DNA from: a virus
IMG/VR virus record: IMGVR_UViG_3300030380_003439
Span: 1 to 37,933 of that record
Length of the DNA stretch: 37,933 nt
Reading direction: 5' to 3' (one strand)
The translations under genes were made by a program, and so were the position numbers. A model generated the notes under the pieces. That model saw only the letters and a program-made list of their open reading frames with translations. It was not told where the DNA came from and ran no database searches. Shown here piece by piece: positions 1 through 6,927 of the stretch; the first letter of the stretch is position 1, and every line of letters starts with the position of its first letter.

Positions 1-69
1 GGACCAACTGGTGGAACTGGACCTACTGGATCAACAGGACCGACAGGACCTACAGGACCAACTGGTGGC
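1..69 (+). repeat. Collagen-like GPT-triplet coding repeat
   Basis: Degenerate 9-base repeats of the type GGA-CCA-ACT encode Gly-Pro-Thr triplets, with a few Gly-Gly-Thr and Gly-Ser-Thr. The repeat runs off the left edge, so the full length is unknown. Codons vary at third positions, which suggests selection on the protein and not recent DNA slippage. Confidence 0.8.
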
Positions 70-471
70 TTTACAACAAACTCAAATGCACAAGTAAATA
101 GTTTAGGTGTTGGCACAGCAGCATCAGGAACCGCTGGGGAAATTCGAGCAACTAACAACGTAACAGCATTTTATTCCGATTCTCGTTTAAAAGATTTTGA
201 AGGACCAATAGATAATGCTTTGGACAAAGTAAAAGCATTAAGCGGTTATTATTTTAAAGAAAATGAAGTAGCAAAATCACTTGGATATGATAACAATCAA
301 AGACAAGTTGGTTTATCAGCACAAGAAGTACAAGCTGTTTTACCAGAAGTTGTTACTGAAGCTCCAATAGACGATAAGTATTTAACAGTATGGTATGACA
401 AATTAGTACCCCTTTTAGTACAAGCAATTAAAGAATTAAAAAATGAAGTTGACGAAATAAAAAAAGGTTAA
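1..471 (+). CDS. Tail fibre C-terminal part with collagen-like repeats and S74 chaperone domain (5' partial)
   Basis: The frame is open from the first base, so the gene starts upstream of the window; 156 residues are visible. Residues 1-23 are collagen-like Gly-X-Y triplets (mostly GPT). A short linker follows, then an intramolecular chaperone domain of the Peptidase S74 family from about residue 58 to the end. The S74 signature SDSRLK (S59 to K64, the same five-residue Ser-Lys spacing as known S74 dyads) and the GLSAQEVQAVLPEV segment are visible. In this family the domain helps trimerise the fibre and then cleaves itself off before the Ser. The C-terminus is a Lys/Glu-rich helix typical of the trimeric stalk. 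It is followed 9 bases later by a fibre-like gene, the same order as the second S74 gene at 5009. Confidence 0.88.
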   Translation, partial: GPTGGTGPTGSTGPTGPTGPTGGFTTNSNAQVNSLGVGTAASGTAGEIRATNNVTAFYSDSRLKDFEGPIDNALDKVKALSGYYFKENEVAKSLGYDNNQRQVGLSAQEVQAVLPEVVTEAPIDDKYLTVWYDKLVPLLVQAIKELKNEVDEIKKG

Positions 472-480
472 AAAATTTTT

Positions 481-1101
481 ATGACGATTGTTAGTAGTGG
501 TGCAATTAGTATTAATTCCCTCGTAGGTGAATACGGGGGGTCTGCTCCTCATGCAATGAATGAATATTATAGAGGTGGCTCATTAGTTGCAAACCACTCC
601 AATAACGCAAATGTACCGACATCAGGACAAATATCATTAGATGATTTTTATGGAGCAAATAATACAAGCCCAGCTCCGACAGTTTATAGTTATAGTATGA
701 CTAGTGGTACTCAAGGTGGAAATTTCCCTGACAAGGGATTTGATACTGGTGTAGTCGCTACTTTTGGTTCATTAAGCAATAACCCTCAATCTGTTGCATT
801 TTCAAGTGGTTTTAATCCAACTATTAAGAGATGGTCTTCAGATCAATCTCTTACTAAAGTAGGAGCTGTACTTGTTAATATGTTCTTAACTGTTTCTGGC
901 AATGTTGCTAATAGTGGTTGGACAAGTTTATCAATACCTGGAGCTATGACTAGTCCTAATAACGGCACACTCACTTTAAATAGATCAGCAGCAACTTATC
1001 AGAGTCCCTCACAAGGCTTTACTGATACAACTTGGCAGTGGAGCGCTGTTGCTTCTCAATTTGTATCAGGTGTCACAGGAACAGTAACTATAACCGAATG
1101 A
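481..1101 (+). CDS. Putative tail fibre/adhesin with YGGS-type N-terminal module
   Basis: 206 aa. The N-terminal ~58 residues hold a module with IS-N-LVGEYGGS, NEYYRGGSLV and a VPTSGQISLDDFYGA end; a recognisably related module begins the glycine-rich protein at 5986. The rest is Ser/Thr/Gly/Asn-rich, without charged clusters, as in beta-structured receptor-binding tips. Each of the two proteins with this module follows directly after an S74 fibre gene, so it probably marks attachment to, or assembly beside, the fibre. No Shine-Dalgarno sequence is visible before the ATG, which sits 9 bases after the previous stop, so reinitiation is possible. The tail role is inferred from context and composition, not from a named family. 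Confidence 0.6.
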   Translation: MTIVSSGAISINSLVGEYGGSAPHAMNEYYRGGSLVANHSNNANVPTSGQISLDDFYGANNTSPAPTVYSYSMTSGTQGGNFPDKGFDTGVVATFGSLSNNPQSVAFSSGFNPTIKRWSSDQSLTKVGAVLVNMFLTVSGNVANSGWTSLSIPGAMTSPNNGTLTLNRSAATYQSPSQGFTDTTWQWSAVASQFVSGVTGTVTITE

Positions 1102-1454
1102 TTTTAGAATATGAAAAAAAACAATCTGTTTATGCAGAAAATGCTTGTGAGCATATAGTTAACGGTGTTATTCGTTTAGATGATTTAATACGAACTGATT
1201 ATATACCTACAAACTTTTCAGCAGAGCCTAAAAACTTTTTGTTAAGAGACGGTCACGTTGATTGGGATAAAATGCATTATGATTTTGAATTAAAAATACA
1301 CGAAGAATGGCTACAGGAACTTGGATATAGCACAGACAATTATTATGTTAATTTTACAACACATGAAATAATAGACAGAAGAAAAGAAAAATTTGAATAT
1401 CATCTTAATAATTTTGATGAAGAAAAAGAGGCAATAGAAAGCGAGAGTATATAA
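1098..1454 (+). CDS. Hypothetical acidic protein
   Basis: 118 aa, starting at the ATG that overlaps the previous stop (ATGA), which implies translational coupling. The protein is acidic and hydrophilic with many Glu, Asp and Tyr; the last 40 residues look helical and Glu/Lys-rich. No signal peptide, membrane segment or motif is recognised. Its position between fibre genes suggests a tail-associated or fibre-assembly (chaperone-like) role, but this is only context. Base composition here is markedly AT-rich, like the next five genes. Confidence 0.6.
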   Translation: MILEYEKKQSVYAENACEHIVNGVIRLDDLIRTDYIPTNFSAEPKNFLLRDGHVDWDKMHYDFELKIHEEWLQELGYSTDNYYVNFTTHEIIDRRKEKFEYHLNNFDEEKEAIESESI

Positions 1455-2162
1455 ATGTCAATAAAATACGAGTTTAATGCTAAAGATCCTTCGTGGTATA
1501 TGAATATTGATGCTTTATTTGAAATAACAATAGTATCTGGTGATACGGGTAAAGTTATAGAACGAGATTCAATGGAAGATGTACTAAAACCTGAAAGCAT
1601 TGAATATGATACTGAAAGCAATAAAGTTTTTATTAGAACTAACAGATTATCATTAATTCAAGGTAAAGTGCAAACAACTTCATATTGGAATGATAATATA
1701 ACTGAAACTGATGTTGAAAGAATGTTAGTTTTAAATGCAAACGATAAAGTTAAAAATGGTGATTTTACTGAAAGTACATTAGCTGAATCTGTTGCTAATA
1801 ATAAATATATTTTTACATATAAGTTTGGCGCAGATTATGATGTTATCAGTCCTAATTCAAATAGATATTTACTAGCGACAAATCAAAAAATAGAAGCCCT
1901 TGAAGATGACACAAGATTGTTTTGTCTTTTAGCTAAAGATAATAATTTTGACATAGATGTTTTAGATATTTCTGTGGGAGAAACAAAAACAATTAACCAA
2001 GATTACAGTTCAAACTCAACAAAATATATTTTCTTTACTCAAAATTGTACTGTAGGTGAAATTGCAATTAATCAATATTCATGTAAAAAATTTACAAGCA
2101 ACTCTATTGAAGTGCAAAATACATCAGATAAAATTTTAAGAATATTTTTAATATCAAGGTAG
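1455..2162 (+). CDS. Hypothetical protein, possibly virion-associated
   Basis: 235 aa, starting immediately after the previous stop. The sequence is rich in Asn, Ser, Asp and Ile with alternating hydrophobic residues, suggesting beta-sandwich structure, for example a C-terminal stretch with VGEIAINQY and ILRIFLISR. There is no signal peptide or membrane helix and no recognised catalytic motif. Context between fibre genes and the Coq4-like gene makes a tail accessory or carbohydrate-binding role possible; I cannot assign a function. Confidence 0.6.
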   Translation: MSIKYEFNAKDPSWYMNIDALFEITIVSGDTGKVIERDSMEDVLKPESIEYDTESNKVFIRTNRLSLIQGKVQTTSYWNDNITETDVERMLVLNANDKVKNGDFTESTLAESVANNKYIFTYKFGADYDVISPNSNRYLLATNQKIEALEDDTRLFCLLAKDNNFDIDVLDISVGETKTINQDYSSNSTKYIFFTQNCTVGEIAINQYSCKKFTSNSIEVQNTSDKILRIFLISR

Positions 2163-2166
2163 TTAT

Positions 2167-3000
2167 ATGTGGAATCCAATAAAAATAACAAAATCATTAA
2201 AAGACATAGTTAATTTTTATACTGTTGATTATGAACATCAAAACGAAAACGAAAAGTTAGGTGTTCCTGTCACAACATTATATAGAGAAATGCAATTTCC
2301 GTTTGGTATTATGATGATGAATAAAGTTACTCAAACAACTTTAGGACAAGATGTTGTATGGGGTAGAAAACATAACGATAAAGAGTACGTTGAAAATAAA
2401 GTTTTACCAATATTAATGGACAAAAAATATTTAGCTTCATTACCTGAAGGAACAGTAGGCAAAGAGTATTATAAAATTTGTGCGAATTTTGGAATTGAAA
2501 CTCTTTACAATCAAAGATTTAAAGATGAAGAAGTCAAATCTCGTCTTGATGTTGTAAGAACAAATTTATCTCGTCATACAGTAGTTTCTCACGATATCTT
2601 ACATACATTGTTTAAATACAATACTCATGCACTTGGTGAAGCTTTAATTCAAGAAGTCACAGGACATCTTTTAGACTACAAGCCTTCTAAAATAATTGGA
2701 TTTTTTATTCTCTTAGCGGTTGCAAGAACAACCAAAGATAAAGAAGTTTGGAAAGTCTACAAAGAATGTAAAGAAGTTTTGCAAAAGTGTAAAAAAGAAA
2801 TTGGTTATCGTAGCCCATTAGATTTTTTAGAGAGTGATTTAGAAGAAGTAAGGCAGAAATTTAATATTGGAGAAGTACCGCTTTATGAAAAATTTGAAAA
2901 AAAATATCACAATTATTTTTATCCTGACTCTTGTCGTAGTATAGAAAAATATGTTCACGCAATAAACGAAAAAAAAGAAAGTAGGTTAGAAGAAATATGA
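2167..3000 (+). CDS. Coq4-like protein (ubiquinone biosynthesis family)
   Basis: 277 aa. The central region carries the hallmark of the Coq4 family, HDxxH followed by 11 residues and Glu: H142-D143-I-L-H146 then E158 in the segment HDILHTLFKYNTHALGEA. Upstream are LPEGTVGKEYY and a basic helix with R136 just before the motif, in the family's usual order. Cellular Coq4 binds a divalent metal through this motif and acts on the ubiquinone head group (oxidative decarboxylation at ring carbon C1 in recent work), at a membrane. At 277 residues the length is close to that of cellular Coq4. The gene overlaps by four bases a small membrane protein gene, which is followed by a 2OG-Fe(II) oxygenase gene. 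The family call rests on the motif and the flanking pattern; the substrate in the phage is unknown. Confidence 0.72.
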   Translation: MWNPIKITKSLKDIVNFYTVDYEHQNENEKLGVPVTTLYREMQFPFGIMMMNKVTQTTLGQDVVWGRKHNDKEYVENKVLPILMDKKYLASLPEGTVGKEYYKICANFGIETLYNQRFKDEEVKSRLDVVRTNLSRHTVVSHDILHTLFKYNTHALGEALIQEVTGHLLDYKPSKIIGFFILLAVARTTKDKEVWKVYKECKEVLQKCKKEIGYRSPLDFLESDLEEVRQKFNIGEVPLYEKFEKKYHNYFYPDSCRSIEKYVHAINEKKESRLEEI

Positions 3001-3206
3001 CATGGAATTTTCCTTTATTAAGAAAATTAATTAACTTTTACAAAAATTACGGATTAATTAATACAATTCTATTTGTAATCTTTGTATTCTTAGGAACTAA
3101 AATAATAATTATTAATGGGTTTATTTATGCTGCTAACTTTCTATTTGGTTTCGGTTGGAAGTATGCTCCTGTTCTAGATTATTTAAATTTAATGGTTTAT
3201 TTATGA
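2997..3206 (+). CDS. Small membrane protein
   Basis: 69 aa. One strong hydrophobic segment at about residues 18-38 is followed by a second, aromatic-rich hydrophobic stretch at about 40-56, so one or two membrane helices are likely. Its ATG overlaps the stop of the Coq4-like gene and its stop overlaps the ATG of the oxygenase gene (ATGA at both ends). The three proteins are therefore likely made together, and this one could anchor a membrane complex. A holin is an alternative, but the lysis genes seem to be at 19823-20547. Confidence 0.6.
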   Translation: MTWNFPLLRKLINFYKNYGLINTILFVIFVFLGTKIIIINGFIYAANFLFGFGWKYAPVLDYLNLMVYL

Positions 3207-3772
3207 AATTAATTACGTCAACAACAGATAAAACAAAAGCAGAATTTACACAAAGTAATAACTTTTTTACTCAAGAAGAATTACATCAGATACAAAATAT
3301 AATTGATAAAATAGAATTTCAAAAAGCTACTACACAAAATTCTAATAGTGATGTTAGAAATTCTAAAATTAAATGGTTATATGAAAACTCAGAAACAAAG
3401 TTTTTATTTGAAAAATTAGGAATGTTAGCAGTTACTGTTAATAATCAATTTTATAACTTTAAATTAACTGATTTAGCAGAAGCTGTGCAATACACAGTTT
3501 ATGAACCTGATATGCATTATACCTGGCATGTAGATAGTGGAGTTGAATCATTATTACCTAGAAAATTAAGTATAACAGTACAGCTTTCAAATCCAGATGA
3601 ATATGAAGGTGGTGATTTACAAATATGGACTGGAGGAGCACCAAAAAATGCTCCTAGGGAACAAAACTGTGCTGTTTGTTTTCCAAGTTTTAGATTACAT
3701 AGAGTTACACCAGTTACTAAAGGAATAAGAAAATCATTAGTAATTTGGGTTGGTGGACCTTCATTTAAATAA
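3203..3772 (+). CDS. 2OG-Fe(II) oxygenase, prolyl-hydroxylase/PKHD type
   Basis: 189 aa. The iron and cosubstrate ligands of the double-stranded beta-helix dioxygenases are visible: H109-x-D111 (WHVDSG), H166 (FRLHRVTPV) and R176 ten residues later (GIRKSLVIW). A conserved YEGGDLQIW strand lies between them, typical of PKHD/PiuC and prolyl 4-hydroxylase-like enzymes. Such enzymes hydroxylate protein side chains or small molecules using O2 and 2-oxoglutarate. I chose the ATG that overlaps the preceding stop. The gene is last in the AT-rich block before a new promoter. Candidate substrates are the collagen-like fibre at 1-69 or a product of the Coq4-like pathway; neither is shown. Confidence 0.88.
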   Translation: MKLITSTTDKTKAEFTQSNNFFTQEELHQIQNIIDKIEFQKATTQNSNSDVRNSKIKWLYENSETKFLFEKLGMLAVTVNNQFYNFKLTDLAEAVQYTVYEPDMHYTWHVDSGVESLLPRKLSITVQLSNPDEYEGGDLQIWTGGAPKNAPREQNCAVCFPSFRLHRVTPVTKGIRKSLVIWVGGPSFK

Positions 3773-3779
3773 CAAATTG

Positions 3780-3809
3780 TTGTAAATTTGAATTGTTTAG
3801 TGATAGAAT
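3780..3809 (+). promoter_or_regulatory. Sigma70-like promoter of the virion module, with inverted repeat over the -35
   Basis: TTGTAA (3780-3785), an 18-base spacer and TAGAAT (3804-3809). The inverted repeat CAAATT-N6-AATTTG at 3773-3790 covers the -35 box and could be an operator. The first gene with a good ribosome binding site downstream starts at 3835. Inferred from sequence only. Confidence 0.55.
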
Positions 3810-3834
3810 GATCTGCGAAATAGAAGGAAGAAAA

Positions 3835-4272
3835 ATGTTAGGATTTCACCCATTAGGTACGCAAACTTTTAGCAGCGCACTACCTTTTGTTGATATACAG
3901 GCAACAACAAATTTAGTGAGCACAGCAATAGGAAGTGCTGTGTCTAATCCAACAGTTGTTATATCAAGCGCTAATTTAGAGATGACCGCGGCCCAAGGAT
4001 CGGTGACCGGGAGTCAACTCCCAATAATCGCATTTCCTAGCGGAAATGAGTTAGCAGCGGGAATCAATAGCGTTGCACCCTTTACATGGGCTCAAGTTAG
4101 TGATACAACTAATGAAACATGGTCTCAAGTCAGTCAAGCTAGTAGTGAAACTTGGACGGAAGTAAGTGATACAACTAATGAAACATGGTCTCAAGTCAGT
4201 CAATCTAGTAGTGAAACTTGGACGGAAGTAGATGATTCAACTGGTGGTAGTGAAACCTGGAGTAAAATATAA
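3835..4272 (+). CDS. Tail-associated protein with tryptophan repeats
   Basis: 145 aa. I chose the ATG at 3835 because AAGGAAG lies just upstream, in preference to in-frame starts further upstream that overlap the promoter. The N-terminal half is Ser/Ala/Val-rich with little charge. The C-terminal half is a run of Trp-centred repeats such as ETWSQVSQ, ETWTEVSD and ETWSKI, about 11 residues apart. Two of these pairs come from a 66-bp tandem duplication. Trp repeats of this kind occur in marine phage tail proteins and may make carbohydrate- or fibre-binding strands; that role is inference. The stop shares its last base with the next ATG. Confidence 0.65.
   Translation: MLGFHPLGTQTFSSALPFVDIQATTNLVSTAIGSAVSNPTVVISSANLEMTAAQGSVTGSQLPIIAFPSGNELAAGINSVAPFTWAQVSDTTNETWSQVSQASSETWTEVSDTTNETWSQVSQSSSETWTEVDDSTGGSETWSKI
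4099..4230 (+). repeat. 66-bp tandem duplication in the Trp-repeat gene
   Basis: Two adjacent 66-base units, 4099-4164 and 4165-4230, differ at one position (GCT versus TCT, Ala to Ser). Each encodes two Trp repeat modules. The near identity, including third codon positions, points to a recent in-frame duplication. A diverged part-unit precedes it and another follows it. Confidence 0.9.
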
Positions 4273-5009
4273 TGGCATCAACATATTCGGATAGATTAAA
4301 AATAGAACTTATTGGAGACGGAGAACAGTCAGGTTCTTGGGGTACTACAACTAATAACAATTTATCACAATCTTTAGAGCAAGCAATATCTGGAGTATTG
4401 CCTATTACAACTAATGGTAATTCTACTCTAACATTAACAACAGGCAGTGGTCCACAGGCACAAGCTGAAAATCAATCTAGACAAGCAGCAATTGTGTTTC
4501 ACAGTGCTGATCAAAACTGCACTGTTACTTTTCCTGATGTAGAAAAAACATATTTTTTACGTAACGCTAATACAGCATACAGAATTACAGTAACGGATGG
4601 AACTGACACTTTTGTATTAGAACCAAATAGAAGTTATTATTTAGTTCATGATGACACAGCAACTAGTGCTTTTACAGGTGCAAAATCATGGTACGAATTA
4701 GAAACAAGCGGTGGAACATGGATTGAAAAAACATCTGCGTACACAGCATTTGCTGGAGATAATATTTTTGTAGATACAAGTGGTGGTGCAGTGACTGTAA
4801 CACTACCGGCATCACCATCACAAGGTGATGAGGTTTCTTTTGTAGATTCAGAAGGAACATTTGATACTAATGCACTAACCGTAGAACCTGGAAGTGAAAA
4901 AATTATGGCACAAACAGCAGGTGATGAAATGGTGGTGGCAACAGAGAGCGCTGGATTTACACTGGTGTATCAAGATTCAACTTTTGGATGGAGGTTTAAG
5001 GATCACTAA
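4272..5009 (+). CDS. Tail fibre protein
   Basis: 245 aa. It begins with STYSDRLKIELIGDGEQSG and SWGTTTNNNL, an N-terminal module I recognise from marine phage fibre proteins. The middle is a beta-rich Thr/Asn/Gly region. The C-terminal ~85 residues (from about NIFVDTSGGAVTVTLPASP through TESAGFTLVYQDSTFGWRF) resemble the tip or collar of short fibre proteins. There is no S74 chaperone in this protein; the next gene supplies one. Start and stop overlap the neighbours by one base (TAATG), implying coupled translation. Confidence 0.7.
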   Translation: MASTYSDRLKIELIGDGEQSGSWGTTTNNNLSQSLEQAISGVLPITTNGNSTLTLTTGSGPQAQAENQSRQAAIVFHSADQNCTVTFPDVEKTYFLRNANTAYRITVTDGTDTFVLEPNRSYYLVHDDTATSAFTGAKSWYELETSGGTWIEKTSAYTAFAGDNIFVDTSGGAVTVTLPASPSQGDEVSFVDSEGTFDTNALTVEPGSEKIMAQTAGDEMVVATESAGFTLVYQDSTFGWRFKDH

Positions 5010-5986
5010 TGGCAACTTTTACATACGAATCGTTAAAGAATAAATTTTTAAACCCAACCGTTAAAGGTAATTTAGACTTACTTGATGATGGTGGCATTAT
5101 TAAAATTGGTGCTGACGATGATTTACAATTAACACATTCTGGTTCTGCTGGTACAATTACAAACGATCCAGGTGATTTAACTTTTGATGTCGCTGGAGAT
5201 ATAGTTTTAGATGCTGACGGTGGTGATGTTATATTAAAAGATGGTGGAACAGAAATTGGAAGATTTGCTAATTCAAGTTCTGATTTAGTAATTAAGTCCG
5301 CTGTGTCCGATAAAGACATGTTGTTAAAAGGCAACGATGGCGGTTCTGAAATAACTGCATTAACTCTTGACATGTCTGCTGCAGGAGCTGCTACGTTTAA
5401 CAACACTGTAACTGCTAATGCTGGAATAATTGTAGATAACATAACGATTGATGGAACAGAGATAGATCTATCATCTGGTACTCTAACAATTGATGTTGCT
5501 GATAATATAACATTAGATGCTGATGGCGGTAATATAAATCTTAAAGATGATGGAACTGAGTTTGGTTCTTTATCTAATTCCTCAAGTGATTTTGTAATCA
5601 CTTCTGCTGTTCAAGATAAAGACATTATATTTAAAGGCGATGATGGTGGTTCAGCTATCACAGCACTAACTCTTGACATGTCCGCGGCCGGCGCTGCAAC
5701 ATTTAATAACGAAGTTACAGCATTCTCTGACGAACGATTAAAAACAGATATAAAAACTATTGACAACGCATTAAGCAAAGTATGTGACATGCGTGGTGTA
5801 TACTTTAACAGGGACGGTGCAGCAAGGACCGGGGTTATCGCACAAGAGGTACAAAAAATCTTACCTGAAGTAGTACACGACAAACAAGAATACTTAAGTG
5901 TAGCTTATGGCAACATGGTTGGTGTTCTTATCGAAGCAATCAAAGAGCTTAAGAAAGAGGTTGAAACACTAAAGGAGTCTAAGTAA
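5009..5986 (+). CDS. Tail fibre/spike with internal repeats and S74 chaperone
   Basis: 325 aa. Residues ~20-235 form a repetitive beta-rich shaft: a module with VAGDIVLDADGGDVILKDGGT, SSSDLVIKSA and GGSEITALTLDMSAAGAATF appears twice, at about 62-132 and 164-233. The S74 intramolecular chaperone follows, with S240-D-E-R-L-K245 and GVIAQEVQKILPEVV. Self-cleavage before S240 would release the last ~85 residues, including the C-terminal helix IKELKKEVETLKESK. The protein is homologous over the S74 part to the partial gene at 1-471. One-base stop/start overlaps join it to both neighbours. Confidence 0.88.
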   Translation: MATFTYESLKNKFLNPTVKGNLDLLDDGGIIKIGADDDLQLTHSGSAGTITNDPGDLTFDVAGDIVLDADGGDVILKDGGTEIGRFANSSSDLVIKSAVSDKDMLLKGNDGGSEITALTLDMSAAGAATFNNTVTANAGIIVDNITIDGTEIDLSSGTLTIDVADNITLDADGGNINLKDDGTEFGSLSNSSSDFVITSAVQDKDIIFKGDDGGSAITALTLDMSAAGAATFNNEVTAFSDERLKTDIKTIDNALSKVCDMRGVYFNRDGAARTGVIAQEVQKILPEVVHDKQEYLSVAYGNMVGVLIEAIKELKKEVETLKESK

Positions 5987-6927
5987 TGACTATCAAAGCT
6001 AGTGGTTCACTAAATACTACAGAAATTGTTGCAGAATGGGGTGGCTCTCAGCCAAATAGTTTATCCGAGTATTATTCTGCAGGATCGTTAGTTTATGCTG
6101 GGGCGGCTGATGGTAGTGGTAATGCCATACCTAGTTCAGGTAATCCAATTAATTTTTCTGATTTTTTTGACACTACAAAATTTGTAACCACAAGTGAGTC
6201 ATCTACAACAGGTACAGTTACTGTCCCAACAGACGCTAATGCAATTTATATTGTAACAGCGTTAGGAGGTGGCGGTGGCGGTGTTGCTGGTAATGATTAT
6301 GATTCAGCTGGTGGAGAATCTGCTGGTGGTGGCGGTGGTGGAGGAGCATACGCTGCTGGAGTATATTTAACTGTTACTGCAGGAGAAGATCTAACTATAT
6401 CTGTTGGCAGTGGAGGTTCTGCTGGAGCGTCAAGTGGTTTTACATATAATGGTGTTGCCAGTGATGGTGGAGCAACAACAGTTGTTCGTGAAAATGGCAC
6501 AACTATATTATCTGCTGGAGGTGGCGGTGGAGCTCAGTCTATTAATGGTTCAGTGTCAGGACCACGTGTTACACACGTTCAAGGTTCGGCCGGTGCTATT
6601 TCTGTATCTGGTCAAGTTACGTCAGGCACAACAACCTCAGGTGTTTCTGTATCTTCTGGAACTACAGCTGCTGGTAGCGCTGGAACCATAGGAGCAGATT
6701 GTAGTGGTGACAACTGTAGAATTGATGGTAAAGCTGGAGGTAACAGTGGAGCAGGTTCTGGTGGTGGCTCTGGTGGTTCTTCATCAGGTAGTGGTACAGA
6801 CGGAACAGATGGCACTAATGGTGGCGGTGGCGGTGGTGGCTCTGCTCAAATTCCTACTATTGGCAGAAGACTTGGTGGTGACGGCGGTAGCGGATCCATA
6901 AATTACCAATTTGTGAGGATTGTATAA
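5986..6927 (+). CDS. Glycine-rich adhesin, likely receptor-binding tip
   Basis: 313 aa. The first ~58 residues contain VAEWGGSQPNSLSEYYSAGS and a PSSGNPINFSDFF end, related to the N-terminal module of the protein at 481. The rest is dominated by Gly clusters (runs of six to seven Gly, for example at about 92-97 and 112-118, and again near the C-terminus) separated by short hydrophobic strands. This is the pattern of polyglycine-II-type adhesins such as the gp38 tips of T-even-like phages and of Gly-rich phage tail domains. Location directly after an S74 spike gene supports a host-recognition role; this is inference from composition and context. Confidence 0.7.
   Translation: MTIKASGSLNTTEIVAEWGGSQPNSLSEYYSAGSLVYAGAADGSGNAIPSSGNPINFSDFFDTTKFVTTSESSTTGTVTVPTDANAIYIVTALGGGGGGVAGNDYDSAGGESAGGGGGGGAYAAGVYLTVTAGEDLTISVGSGGSAGASSGFTYNGVASDGGATTVVRENGTTILSAGGGGGAQSINGSVSGPRVTHVQGSAGAISVSGQVTSGTTTSGVSVSSGTTAAGSAGTIGADCSGDNCRIDGKAGGNSGAGSGGGSGGSSSGSGTDGTDGTNGGGGGGGSAQIPTIGRRLGGDGGSGSINYQFVRIV

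Noticed and set aside
4996-5601. Minus-strand 201-codon frame opposite the S74 spike
   Set aside because: Ser/Pro/Ala-rich shadow of repetitive Asp/Gly-rich coding sequence.
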